Source of the DNA: JASLZO01 sp965247995
GTDB lineage: Bacteria > Chloroflexota > Dehalococcoidia > UBA6926
Length of the DNA stretch: 64,000 bases
Reading direction: 5' to 3'
NCBI GenBank assembly: GCA_965247995.1
Contig: OZ252041.1
Location: forward strand, 1,736,001-1,800,000
Each line of letters begins with the position of its first letter. The first letter of the stretch is position 1. A program made the position numbers and the translations under genes. Under the pieces are notes generated by a model. It was not told where the DNA came from. It saw nothing but the letters and a program-made list of their open reading frames with translations, and did no database searches. Below are positions 17,724 to 26,478 of the stretch, piece after piece.

Positions 17724-18592
17724 TCCCTGCTGCGTTCGAATACCAGGCCCCGTCGACCGTCGATGAAGCGGTCGCGTTGTTGGACGCCCACCCCGGTGAG
17801 GGGAAGCTGATCGCCGGTGGCCACAGCCTTCTCCCAATGATGAAACTCCGGCTAGCGCAACCGGGAGTCTTGGTCGACTTGAAACAGCTCCGGGATGAGT
17901 TGTCGCGCATCTGGATCGATGGGACGCGCCTCAGAATCGGCGCGCTCGCAACGCACGCGGAGGTCAGCGCATCGTCCGTCGTCCGCCAATCCTGCCCGTT
18001 GCTCGCCGATACCGCAGCGGAGATCGCCGACATCCAGGTCCGGAACCGTGGAACCATCGGTGGAAGCGTTGCCCACGCGGATCCCGCCGCCGACTATCCA
18101 GCGGCGTTGCAGGCGCTGGGTGCGGAAATCACCGTCCGTTCGTCGGCCGGCACGCGCGTCGAAGCATTCGATTCCCTACTCGTCGATGCATTCTTCACCA
18201 AATTGGGAGAGGCTGACCTCATCACGGAGGTGTCCGTTCCAGTCGACCTGCCACTAACCGGCGGCTCATACCACAAGTTCGCGAACAAGGCCTCTCACTT
18301 CGCCATCGTTGGAGTCGCGTCCCAAATCCGGTTGAACGCCGGCGGCGAAATCGAAGACGTTGCGGTCGGCATCACCGGCGCTGGTCCTCGCGCAACACGG
18401 GCGACAGGTGTCGAGGACGCACTCCGGGGTCAACGCCCAACCGACGCCAATATCGGAACGGCTGCGGGTAATGCGGCAATGGGGATCGATTGTTTGTCAG
18501 ACCTCCATGGACAGGCCGACTACCGCGAACACTTAGTCCGGGTTCTCACTGCCAGGGCTATTCGGGACGCTGCGGATCGCGCTGCCGTCTAG
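17720..18592 (+). CDS. Molybdenum hydroxylase medium subunit, FAD-binding
   Basis: A 290-residue CoxM/XdhB-type flavoprotein subunit. FAD contacts are seen at LIAGGHSLLPMMKLR near residue 32 and at IQVRNRGTIGGSVAHADPAAD near 100-120, followed by the CO-dehydrogenase flavoprotein C-terminal domain (about 175-285). ATG 17720 overlaps the large-subunit stop (ATGA) and has AGGAGG at 17708-17713. It completes the three-subunit hydroxylase and passes electrons from the iron-sulfur subunit to an unknown acceptor. Confidence 0.94.
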   Translation: MIPAAFEYQAPSTVDEAVALLDAHPGEGKLIAGGHSLLPMMKLRLAQPGVLVDLKQLRDELSRIWIDGTRLRIGALATHAEVSASSVVRQSCPLLADTAAEIADIQVRNRGTIGGSVAHADPAADYPAALQALGAEITVRSSAGTRVEAFDSLLVDAFFTKLGEADLITEVSVPVDLPLTGGSYHKFANKASHFAIVGVASQIRLNAGGEIEDVAVGITGAGPRATRATGVEDALRGQRPTDANIGTAAGNAAMGIDCLSDLHGQADYREHLVRVLTARAIRDAADRAAV

Positions 18593-18635
18593 CCCTTCTC
18601 ATCATCCGACGCCTATCACACAGAACGAGGTGACC

Positions 18636-21002
18636 ATGCCACAGGCCCTGGCCGGACTCCGTGTCCTCGATCTGGCAGGCATTGAGGGTCAGTACGTCGG
18701 CCGGCTCTTGGCCGACATGGGGGCAGACGTCATCAAGGTCGAACCCCCGGCAGGCGATGCGGCGAGAAACCTCTCTCCGTTCGCAGGCGGAATCCGCGAC
18801 CCAGAGCGGAGCTTGGTTTTCGCCAACTTCAATGCCAATAAACGGAGTGTGGTGATCGACATGGAGTCTCCGGACGGCCTCTCGGCGTTCAAACAACTCG
18901 TGGCCACATCCGATGTCCTGGTTGAGACCTATCCACCCGGTCACTTGGAGGCGCGTGGTGCTGGCGCTGAGGTGCTCGGCCGGATCAATCCAAGCCTTGT
19001 CCACGTCTCCCTCACCCCGTTCGGGCGAGATGGCCCGCACAGCGGATATCGGGCCCTGGATCTTCATGTACAGGCGATGGGCGGGATGATGATGATCCAA
19101 GGTGACGACGAACGTGCTCCATGTATGGCGCCGGCACAGCAGGGGTACCAAATGGCGTCCCTCCATGCCGCGATGGGGACCATGGTGGCTTTGGTCGCCC
19201 GGAACCGCACGGGCCGAGGCCAGCTCGTCGAAGTCTCTACGCAAGAGGTGATCGCGAATACCTTCTTTCAATTGGTGCGGTATTCGGCCCTCGGAGAGAT
19301 CGAACGCCGACCTGGCCGCGGGACAAACCTGCCCCTCGTCGGCATCTACGAAGCCAGAGACGGCGGTTGGATCAACGTCACGCCCCTAACCCCAGGCCAC
19401 ATCACGTCAACCTTCGAATGGATCGGGGACCCACGGTTCGTTGGGCCCGAGTGGCTGGACCGCGACCATCGGCAAGCGCACGCTGAGGTGATCGTGGAAG
19501 CGCTCACACAGCATGTCGCCAAGTTCGATGCAGCCGTGTTCGTGGACGAGGCTCAGGCGAGACGGATTCCGTGCGAACTCGTCGCACTCCCCAGGGACTT
19601 CGCTGAGAGCCCACAGCTCGCATTCCGGGAGTACTTCAAATCGTTCGAGCACCCTGCGTTCGGGCGACACCCGATGGCGGGCGCGCCGTTTCGCTTGAGC
19701 GAGACTCCGTGGGAGGTGACGCGCCCCGCGCCGTCACTTGGTCAACACACCCAAGAAGTGCTCGGTGAACAACCAACCGCCCCGGTCGAGACGAGTGCCA
19801 GCGCAGAGACGCCAGGTCCCGCCCGACTTCCGCTTGAAGGGGTCCGTGTTGTCGACTTTACTCGCGTATGGGTCGGCCCCTACGCAACGCGCCACCTCGC
19901 CGACTACGGCGCCGAGGTCATCAAGATCGAGTCCACACTCTTTGACACGAACACACGCACCGGTGCGGTACCGATGGCCGCCGACCTCAACCGCAACAAG
20001 AAGAGCATCACCCTCGATCTCCACCATCCAGAAGCGCAAGACCTCGCCAAACAGCTGATCGCACAGTCGGACATCGTCGTTGATAACTTCGCGGTCAATG
20101 TCATGGACCGGTTCGGAATCGGCTACGACGAACTGCGGAAAGTGAAGCCAGACATCATCCAGATGTCGATGCCTGGGTGGGGGAGTACCGGTCCGTGGCG
20201 GGACCACGTTTCGTATGGAGGCCAAGTACTCTCTGCCTCGGGGCTGGGGTACTTGTGGGGTCATCCCGAATCGCCCCCGAGCGCGCGCGCCAAGTTCCCC
20301 TACGCCGACTTTCTCGTCGCAGTGCATGGCGCGTTCGCCGCGTTGGTCGCGCTCTACTACCGTCAGCGGACCGGCGTCGGCCAGGCGGTCGAGGTCTCGC
20401 AGGAGGAGGCGATGGGACACACCATGGGCGTCCCTCTGTTGGACTACTTCGTCAACCAGAACCCCGGGGAGCCGGTGGGAAATAGGCACGCAGACTATGC
20501 CCCCCACGGCGTCTATCCCTGCCGTGGTGATGACGCCTGGGCGGCGATCGCGTGTACAACCGACAAGGAATGGCAAGCTCTGCGAGCAGCGCTCGACGAG
20601 CCCGATTGGATGACCGACCCGGAACTGGATACCGTCGACCGCAGGCTCGCTCGGCAAGACGAGGTCGACGCGCTGTTGTCGACCTGGACTATCGATAAAA
20701 CCCCGAAACAGGTGATGTATCTGCTCCAACGTGCCGGTGTTCCCGCAACCGCCGTTCAGAACAACGAAGACGTCTTTCACGACCCCCATCTGACCGCGCG
20801 CCGCTATGCCGTAGACCTTGACCATCCCGACTTCGGTCCGCTGCGGCACGCTGGCCTGACGGTCCGTCTAAGCGAAACTCCTGGGCGAGCCGACCTGCCG
20901 TCTCCAGCGTTGGGTCAGGACAACGACGACGTATTCGTTGGACTCATCGGCCTAACCGCGGATCGAGTTGTCGAGTTGAACGACGCCAAGGCCATCGCTT
21001 AG
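18636..21002 (+). CDS. Double-length class III CoA-transferase (CaiB/BaiF), two fused domains
   Basis: A 788-residue protein made of two complete CaiB/BaiF units (about 1-385 and 400-788), twice the usual length. Each unit begins alike (LAGLRVLDLAG and LEGVRVVDFTR) and has the TGxGQ segment. Counting back 21 residues from TGxGQ, the second unit has Asp558, the residue that forms the acyl-anhydride intermediate in the family, while the first has Tyr171. So one half probably lost catalysis. ATG 18636 follows ACGAGG. It lies 43 bases after the hydroxylase genes and likely activates a carboxylic acid made by that pathway. Confidence 0.92.
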   Translation: MPQALAGLRVLDLAGIEGQYVGRLLADMGADVIKVEPPAGDAARNLSPFAGGIRDPERSLVFANFNANKRSVVIDMESPDGLSAFKQLVATSDVLVETYPPGHLEARGAGAEVLGRINPSLVHVSLTPFGRDGPHSGYRALDLHVQAMGGMMMIQGDDERAPCMAPAQQGYQMASLHAAMGTMVALVARNRTGRGQLVEVSTQEVIANTFFQLVRYSALGEIERRPGRGTNLPLVGIYEARDGGWINVTPLTPGHITSTFEWIGDPRFVGPEWLDRDHRQAHAEVIVEALTQHVAKFDAAVFVDEAQARRIPCELVALPRDFAESPQLAFREYFKSFEHPAFGRHPMAGAPFRLSETPWEVTRPAPSLGQHTQEVLGEQPTAPVETSASAETPGPARLPLEGVRVVDFTRVWVGPYATRHLADYGAEVIKIESTLFDTNTRTGAVPMAADLNRNKKSITLDLHHPEAQDLAKQLIAQSDIVVDNFAVNVMDRFGIGYDELRKVKPDIIQMSMPGWGSTGPWRDHVSYGGQVLSASGLGYLWGHPESPPSARAKFPYADFLVAVHGAFAALVALYYRQRTGVGQAVEVSQEEAMGHTMGVPLLDYFVNQNPGEPVGNRHADYAPHGVYPCRGDDAWAAIACTTDKEWQALRAALDEPDWMTDPELDTVDRRLARQDEVDALLSTWTIDKTPKQVMYLLQRAGVPATAVQNNEDVFHDPHLTARRYAVDLDHPDFGPLRHAGLTVRLSETPGRADLPSPALGQDNDDVFVGLIGLTADRVVELNDAKAIA

Positions 21003-21760
21003 CCGAGTACCGTCGTCCCAAATAGGATGCGGTTGAACCCGAAGAACACGGGACGACTCGTGAACACTCTCCCCAACGCAGCGGAGTACCGGGCGACGAA
21101 CGGTCCCTGCAGACTCTCCGGTAAGCGCTCCATGTAGGGGACCATCGCCGTACCTGACATCCACTCGACGAGCGCGTCCGCGTCCGGGAGGACGTGCGGG
21201 TAGACCTTCTCGAACACAGTCAGTTCCGTCCCGCCGTTCTCGTAGAGCAGTTGCGCGTACTCGGCGACGGTCAGGACGGGGAACGCACGGTTCCATCCGT
21301 CCAGTGCCTCCGCGAACGGTTCTTGCGCTGCCACATCACGCAGCAGCGTATGCGTCGGGTGTCCCTGATTGGACGGGAGTTGCACGACCAGGCGGCCCCC
21401 GGCGTTCACGAGAGACATGAGTTTCGGCACCAACGAGGGGTGGTCGTCGACCCATTGGATCGCTGCGTTCGAAAAGACGAGGTCCCACCGCCCGTCAACC
21501 CTCTCAATCTCCCCGAGTTCGAAACTGAGACCCTTGCGGACCCGCGGCAATGCCCGACCCAACATCTCTGTGGATGAATCGATTCCTGTGACCACGCTTT
21601 CGGACAAACGGTCAGCCAAACGGCTCGTGAGTTCGCCAGTCCCGCACCCTAGGTCCACAATGCGGAGGCCGGGCTGGACGTGTACGAGTCCCAGCAGGTC
21701 GTCAAATGGGGCGGAGCGTTCCGCGATGAACTGCTCGTACTGTGCTGGGTCCCAGGGCAC
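20999..21760 (-). CDS. SAM-dependent methyltransferase, trans-aconitate 2-methyltransferase-like
   Basis: A 253-residue class I methyltransferase. The start WDPAQYEQFIAERSAPF and the SAM-binding IVDLGCGTGELTSRLADR near residue 33 match the Tam family, as do FSNAAIQWVDDHP near 92 and the later QLPSNQGHPTH. Tam methylates trans-aconitate; related proteins act on other acids, so the exact substrate is open. GTG 21760 is chosen because GGAGAGG lies 5-6 bases upstream. The first codons of the divergent MFS gene lie only 21 bases away. The stop overlaps the CoA-transferase stop by 4 bases. Confidence 0.85.
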   Translation of the reverse strand: MPWDPAQYEQFIAERSAPFDDLLGLVHVQPGLRIVDLGCGTGELTSRLADRLSESVVTGIDSSTEMLGRALPRVRKGLSFELGEIERVDGRWDLVFSNAAIQWVDDHPSLVPKLMSLVNAGGRLVVQLPSNQGHPTHTLLRDVAAQEPFAEALDGWNRAFPVLTVAEYAQLLYENGGTELTVFEKVYPHVLPDADALVEWMSGTAMVPYMERLPESLQGPFVARYSAALGRVFTSRPVFFGFNRILFGTTVLG

Positions 21761-21781
21761 GGCTATCCTCTCCAGACCGTC

Positions 21782-23101
21782 ATGACAACAAACGAAACGG
21801 CAATGCCACAACGACCGCGGGTCTTCTACGGCTGGTGGATCGTCGGAGCCACCGTCCTCATGATCTTCTACTACCTGGGGACGGTGTTCTACAGCTTCAC
21901 CTTGTTGGTCACCCCGATCACCGAGGATCTTGGGTGGAGCACGACGGCTATTTCCCAAGGTTTTCTGGTATCGGGACTGGTCGGGGCTTTACTGGCGCCC
22001 GCGTTCGGCGCCCTCTTCGACCGGTTCGGGCCCAAACTTATCGTCGCCGTGGGCCTCGCGGTCGGCGCCTGCGGCTTCCTACTGATGAGCCGAATGTCCG
22101 CCCCGTGGCACTTCAGCGTCGCCATGACCCTGGCTGGCGTCGGACCGATCGCGATCTACAACGGCGCTGTCCCCGCAGTCGCCAATTGGTTCGTGCGCAT
22201 GCGGGGTAGGGCGCTTGGGATCACCATCGTGGGCGAGGGGTTCGGGGGTTTCATCGCGCCCGTCATGTTGGCGCTGGTCACCCTCTTCGGCTGGCGCGGA
22301 GCGCTGACGGTAGTTGCCGCGGGGATCGTGTGTCTCCTCCTGCCGCTGGCCTTTGTGCTCCGACGGAGGCCAGAGGATTACCGTCAATTGCCCGATGGGG
22401 CCGTTCGTGATCCGTTCGACGAGCCGGACTTCCCGATTCACACGCCGTCGCCAGACGACATCGAAGGGCTGACGCTCTCTCAAGCGATCAGAACACGGGC
22501 GTTCTGGGGCCTCGCCTTTGTGTTTTCCCTCGGCTTCCTGCCGATCGGCGGAACGACTGTCCACTTGTCGCCGTTCCTTGAGGGCGTCGATGTCGGGCGA
22601 GGAGTCGTAACGGTAGTGCTGACGTTCATGGCCATGGGAGCCATATCGGGCCAGCTCGGCGGAGGGTGGCTGGTGGACAAGATCGATGCCCGCCGAGTCG
22701 CGGCAGTGGCACTGGGGCTGCAGGCCGTCGGGATGGCTGCCCTCTCCCAAACGACCGGCGAGGCGCCGTGGCTGCTCGCACTGTTCGTCGCGGGACTCGC
22801 TCCAGGCTTCGGTGGCGTGACGGTTCTCTGGCCGGCGCTCCTCGCGATCTACTTCGGCCGCCGCAGTTTCGGGGGTATTCAGGGTGTCCTGTGGACGATC
22901 ACCGCGTCGGTGTTTGCCACCGCACCACTCACCTTGGGTTGGCTTGCCGACGAGCTTGGTGGATACCCATCCGCGATTCTGATCTATGGCCTACTGAGCG
23001 GTGTCGGCGCTGTCGCCTGTTTCCGTCTGCCGCGGCCCGGGCTCTTAGTCCCGGTGTCGATAACCGGGGATAGGCACGCGCGGCCCGCGGATCGCAGCTA
23101 G
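21782..23101 (+). CDS. MFS transporter, FYGWW-type (monocarboxylate/oxalate-like)
   Basis: A 439-residue carrier with 12 predicted spans. It opens with PRVFYGWWIVG, a motif shared with the carriers at 51.4-55.4 kb and typical of the OFA/MCT-like MFS branch. The A-loop DRFGPK lies between spans 2 and 3, and an RRRPEDYRQLPDG linker joins the two halves. ATG 21782 fits the N-terminal length of the paralogues; ATG 21803 is also possible and neither has a good ribosome site. The likely role is uptake or efflux of small organic acids. Confidence 0.9.
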   Translation: MTTNETAMPQRPRVFYGWWIVGATVLMIFYYLGTVFYSFTLLVTPITEDLGWSTTAISQGFLVSGLVGALLAPAFGALFDRFGPKLIVAVGLAVGACGFLLMSRMSAPWHFSVAMTLAGVGPIAIYNGAVPAVANWFVRMRGRALGITIVGEGFGGFIAPVMLALVTLFGWRGALTVVAAGIVCLLLPLAFVLRRRPEDYRQLPDGAVRDPFDEPDFPIHTPSPDDIEGLTLSQAIRTRAFWGLAFVFSLGFLPIGGTTVHLSPFLEGVDVGRGVVTVVLTFMAMGAISGQLGGGWLVDKIDARRVAAVALGLQAVGMAALSQTTGEAPWLLALFVAGLAPGFGGVTVLWPALLAIYFGRRSFGGIQGVLWTITASVFATAPLTLGWLADELGGYPSAILIYGLLSGVGAVACFRLPRPGLLVPVSITGDRHARPADRS

Positions 23102-23394
23102 CCAGCCTGGCGTGTCAAGCTGCCGAGCAGGCGGGACATGAATGCGTTTCGCTCGGCACTAAGCTCCCGCTCCTCTTCTTCCGTCGGGCGGTAGTCATCG
23201 AGCTGGCCTGGCTGTAACTGCCCGCTTCGTTGGAGCTGCCATTCCAAGATCCGCTGGCGGTCCATAACCGTCCACGTCGCTGCGGCGAGGTCCAGTACCA
23301 TCTCGGCCAAGCGGTCGACGGCTGGGTCGTTGAAATAGGTCTGCCAGTCCCCGATGACACCCCAACCCTCCGGCCTGCCAGCGTTCGTCGTCAC
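23098..23394 (-). CDS. Small protein of unknown function (98 residues)
   Basis: A 98-residue soluble protein, Trp- and acid-rich, with probable helices around DRLAEMVLDLAAATW and RQRILEWQLQ and a Glu-rich middle (TEEEERELSAER). I cannot name a family, though small proteins of this look occur beside enzymes in actinobacteria and Chloroflexota. It is real by its very good ribosome site (AGGGGGTGA before GTG 23394) and its position 40 bases after the methyltransferase gene on the same strand. Its stop shares CTAG with that of the MFS gene. Confidence 0.72.
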   Translation of the reverse strand: MTTNAGRPEGWGVIGDWQTYFNDPAVDRLAEMVLDLAAATWTVMDRQRILEWQLQRSGQLQPGQLDDYRPTEEEERELSAERNAFMSRLLGSLTRQAG

Positions 23395-23434
23395 GATTCA
23401 CCCCCTGATGATGGACGCAGAGCGCCAGGTCGAT

Positions 23435-24502
23435 TTATTTGCTCGCAAGGACCAGGTATGGAAGTCCAGGGCGCTGCCGTGAACTGTTGGCACGTTCGCC
23501 TCCGAACGCCTTGGCCTCAACTGTGGAGAACCCAGCCTCGCGGGCCATTTCGGGCAGGTCGCGCGCAAAGGCATCGCCAAAGAACGGCTCGTTGTTGTGC
23601 ACGACCTGCCATTCGACGAGCCAACCGTCGAACGAGCTGATCTCGGAATAGGGCAGCAGGTCCGCGATCGCGAATAGCCCGCCTGGCGCGAGGATCCGAT
23701 ACGCCTCCTCGAGGATATGACGCGCCGCGTCGTCGGGGACCTCGTGAAACAGAATCGTGCACGTCGCGAGGTCGAAGTGACCGTCCGGGAACCGCGTGTC
23801 CTCCGCCATCGCCTGTCGGTAGTTCACGTGGATGCCCCGCTGTTTGGCCCGTTTGTGTGCCAGCTTTACCAGCGGTCCGGACGGGTCGATCCCCCAGATC
23901 TCGGCGTTCGGAAAGCGCGCGCCGAACGGTTCCGTGCTGCGCCCACTCCCACATCCGAGGTCAACGATGCGTCCGTACGGACGCTCCGGAACATCGTCGG
24001 CTACACCGCCGAAATTCAATCCTGAGAACGAGACATCGAGCCCCACGTCGTACATCAGTCCAGACAGAGGTTGGCCCGAATATCCACCCGGCTGATGGTG
24101 GAAGCCGGTGAAGAAATAGCCCGGAATCTCGAGGTCCTCGTCTAACTCCAGCTTGCCCGTCGCCTGTGAGCGCTCGTCCAGCCAGGCCGCCAGCTTATCC
24201 GCCTGTGGGTCCATCATGGCCCGCAGGCCGACCCACTTCATGTCCTGGGCCTTACGCCGGAAGAACCTCATGTACTGGACGGGAGCTTCGCCGTCCAAGA
24301 GCTCGCCGACCTCGTCACGGGTCGTCGGAGCACGCCCGCGCTCCGACTCGAACCCCGCCGCAGCTTCCTGATAGAGGCCGGCGGTCACAGGCCGGAGTTC
24401 TTGGGTCGGGCGCGTGAGGACCGCCTGGACGAAATCGAGGTACGAGCGGTCGGCTTGATTCCATTCGAGCGGCGCTGCAGGTGCGTTCGGTCGAGGATCC
24501 AT
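23435..24502 (-). CDS. SAM-dependent methyltransferase with extra N-terminal domain
   Basis: A 355-residue protein. Residues about 180-345 form a class I methyltransferase: IVDLGCGSGRSTEPFGARF (motif I), IWGIDPSGPLV (II), FDLATCTILFHEVPD (IV) and LAPGGLFAIADLLPYSE (V/VI). The first 170 residues form a helical domain with many aromatic residues that I cannot assign; it may bind substrate. GGAGGCC precedes ATG 24502. It is probably co-transcribed with the 98-residue gene. The substrate is unknown. Confidence 0.85.
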   Translation of the reverse strand: MDPRPNAPAAPLEWNQADRSYLDFVQAVLTRPTQELRPVTAGLYQEAAAGFESERGRAPTTRDEVGELLDGEAPVQYMRFFRRKAQDMKWVGLRAMMDPQADKLAAWLDERSQATGKLELDEDLEIPGYFFTGFHHQPGGYSGQPLSGLMYDVGLDVSFSGLNFGGVADDVPERPYGRIVDLGCGSGRSTEPFGARFPNAEIWGIDPSGPLVKLAHKRAKQRGIHVNYRQAMAEDTRFPDGHFDLATCTILFHEVPDDAARHILEEAYRILAPGGLFAIADLLPYSEISSFDGWLVEWQVVHNNEPFFGDAFARDLPEMAREAGFSTVEAKAFGGERANSSRQRPGLPYLVLASK

Positions 24503-24648
24503 GAGAGCTGGCCTCCGATCAGGTGGTGTCGGTCAGATCCTAGACCAATTGGCCAGACTGTTCGAACGATCACCCACAACTGGTCTGACTGTCGGGCGCG
24601 AACGCAAATGGCACATAATGGGATGCAACCTGTATGGAGGACGCGCTG

Positions 24649-25044
24649 ATGACAGGTCTAGTTCAGGAGCGGTGTGTTGCGTGCCGGCCAGATTCGCCCC
24701 GCGTGACGGACACGGAAATCGTTGAGATGAGCCCGCTCATCCCAGACTGGCGCCTATTCGAAGGCGATCGGGTCAAGAAGCTCCAGCGCGTGCTGAAAGT
24801 GAAGGACTTCGCTCAGGCGCTTCAGTTGACGAATGCCATCGGTGATGAGGCGGAAGTCGAAGGCCACCATCCGGCGTTGACCACCGAATGGGGCCGGGTA
24901 ACCGTCACCTGGTGGACCCACAAGATCAAGGGCCTCCACCGGAACGACTTCATCATGGCGGCCCGGACCGACCGCATCTTCGCCGCCTCCCGGCAGTCCC
25001 AATCCACGCCTGGGTCAAGTCGGGCGGAACGTGCATCGCAGTGA
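24649..25044 (+). CDS. 4a-hydroxytetrahydrobiopterin dehydratase (pterin carbinolamine dehydratase)
   Basis: A 131-residue PCD/DCoH-type enzyme that dehydrates 4a-hydroxytetrahydropterins. The family motif is EVEGHHPAL followed by TVTWWTHKIKGLHRNDFIMAARTD (in pieces about residues 68-105). An extra N-terminal 25 residues carry a CVAC pair, and a Ser-rich tail follows. ATG 24649 is placed by GGAGG at 24636-24640. No phenylalanine hydroxylase gene is nearby, so a molybdopterin-related or regulatory role, known for some bacterial homologues, is possible. Its stop overlaps the following broken gene (GTGA). Confidence 0.88.
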   Translation: MTGLVQERCVACRPDSPRVTDTEIVEMSPLIPDWRLFEGDRVKKLQRVLKVKDFAQALQLTNAIGDEAEVEGHHPALTTEWGRVTVTWWTHKIKGLHRNDFIMAARTDRIFAASRQSQSTPGSSRAERASQ

Positions 25045-26124
25045 GTAGAGAGGTTGCCCTCGACCACAGTTCTTCCTACTACGAACCTCCCTTATCGAAG
25101 AACGACCAGAGCTTCGAAGTACGGTCAGCGCTTGTGATGCTGTTTCTGGTCCTCGCCATGGCCGCGGGCTGCGTGACAGGCGCCAGCGACGGAAACGACG
25201 CGGTGGCTGCTAGGGACGCGCAGTTTCGGGACTTCATCGAACGGTTCTTCAACGCCCCGCTACCCCACTCGGACACCACCACGCGAATAGTGCCGGGCGG
25301 TCTGCCACCCGACATCACAATCCCGCTGCCATAGCAGGCAACGGTCTGGGGTAGCATCGGTTCCGATCGGCCCGCCGGCGAATCGGGAGTGCACGTGGTG
25401 TTGGATCTCCCGGGGATCACCCTCGGGCAGGCGGAAACGATCTTCATCGACCTGTACGAAGAAGCGGGTTGGGAGACGCAAAGTTCGCGTGAACCGGGTG
25501 GAGGCTTCGTACCAACCGAGGGAGACCGGGCGGGTGTCACCCTGTTGTTCTGCGCTCCAGCGGGCCGCTGGGCACGGGTTGAACTCTCAGCGCCAGACCC
25601 CGCCGGGCGGAACCGATACAGCCGTTAACCCGGTCGATGCTCGGCTCGTGGTCGTCGAAGGGCCGCCCGGCTCACCCTCTCCCTGAGACACCGGATTGAC
25701 CTCGGGCATTGCAACGCGACAGCCCGCGATCTTCCCGAGATTGGGACCCCCTGAAGGGGCAGAACCGCAACCACGCCGGTTCGTTTTGAACTCAACGGCA
25801 ACCGCGTTCTCCGACCTTACGTTGAGCAATGGCTTGTCCATAGTCAACCTGCACGACCACTACGCATCCATCCTCCAAACGGAGCGCTGGCAGCGCATTG
25901 AGGCGGATGCTGACACCGACGCTGTCTGGAGCCTGTGGCGGTTCGCGGATCACATGGGAAACGAGTGGGTTGCGACGCTCACCGTGCTGGAACCAACGCA
26001 GGAATCATCTGCAGCGGGCGGTTCGGAGCAAGTTGTAATACTGGAGGCGATCCCGCTGGGCCACAGCATCGTCGCGACTCCTCCTCAATTCGGGGCAAGT
26101 CTGACCCGACAACCCGCGGCGTAA
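25041..26124 (+). pseudogene. Broken lipoprotein gene: two in-frame stops and a frameshift
   Basis: The segments read as one ancestral secreted protein. The first starts at GTG 25041 and has a hydrophobic stretch ending MAAGC (lipobox-like). It ends LPPDITIPLP at a TAG (25332-25334), and the same frame then continues to 25628 (TVWGSIGS...VVLDLPGITLGQAETIFIDLYEEAGW). Between about 25570 and 25625 the sense shifts to the +1 frame, which meets TGA at 25684-25686. It then runs on to 26124 (ERWQRIEADADTDAVWSLWRF). From memory, intact relatives in Chloroflexota have LPEGA...VVLD...FYEEAGW then a second such module. The function is unknown. Recoding is less likely than decay because there are three lesions. 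Confidence 0.7.
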
Positions 26125-26176
26125 GCTCGCTGGTTCGCCGGCGAATCGGTGATGTCGCATTAACCCCAAGGGGACG

Positions 26177-26250
26177 TGGCTGCCCGGCTAGGATTCGAAC
26201 CTAGGTCAGAGGATCCAAAGTCCTCTGTGCTACCACTGCACCACCGGGCA
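26177..26250 (-). tRNA. tRNA-Gln (anticodon TTG)
   Basis: The complement folds as a full cloverleaf: acceptor TGCCCGG/CCGGGCA, D arm GTGC/GCAC, anticodon stem GAGGA/TCCTC with loop CTTTGGA, and T arm CTAGG/CCTAG with TTCGAAT. Bases 34-36 are TTG, and the U1-A72 pair fits tRNA-Gln. Discriminator G and an encoded CCA are at 26177-26180. Apart from this tRNA, the 354 bases between 26125 and 26478 hold a possible TATACT box (complement of 26301-26306) and nothing else I recognise. Confidence 0.95.
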
Positions 26251-26478
26251 TTCGCGTCCGTAACCGTCGGCCGACATCGGCCCATCGCGACAGCTCTGCA
26301 AGTATAGAAGGAGCAAGCTTAGGGACTGACGCGCCGCCGCCAGGTCCTCGGTCCGAGTCGCGGGTCGACTGGCTCTGTGTCCTGAGACCCGGCCCGAGAC
26401 CGCCACCGCCGCGTTGACCCGCCGCGACAGACATCCCATCATTGGCCCGCCGCACAGCGATCAATCGCGGGAGACAAC

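Noticed and set aside
15285..18592. Aerobic CO dehydrogenase (coxSLM)
   Set aside because: Subunit make-up fits, but the active-site loop AYRGYGR lacks the Cys of CO-oxidising form I enzymes.
19734..20849. A 371-codon open frame on the minus strand
   Set aside because: It is antisense to the second half of the CoA-transferase, which is clearly coding.
25079..25540. A 153-codon open frame on the minus strand across the broken lipoprotein gene
   Set aside because: It is Ser/Pro/Arg-rich, has no ribosome site or domain, and competes with a coherent (though damaged) plus-strand reading.
25041..26124. Stop-codon readthrough or programmed frameshift as an explanation for the three fragments
   Set aside because: One recoding event might be believable, but two stops plus a frameshift with no slippery sequence or structure noticed favour decay.
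26266..26275. Ten-base palindrome GTCGGCCGAC upstream of tRNA-Gln
   Set aside because: Short GC palindromes of this kind are expected by chance in GC-rich DNA, and it falls inside the presumed tRNA leader with no second copy nearby.
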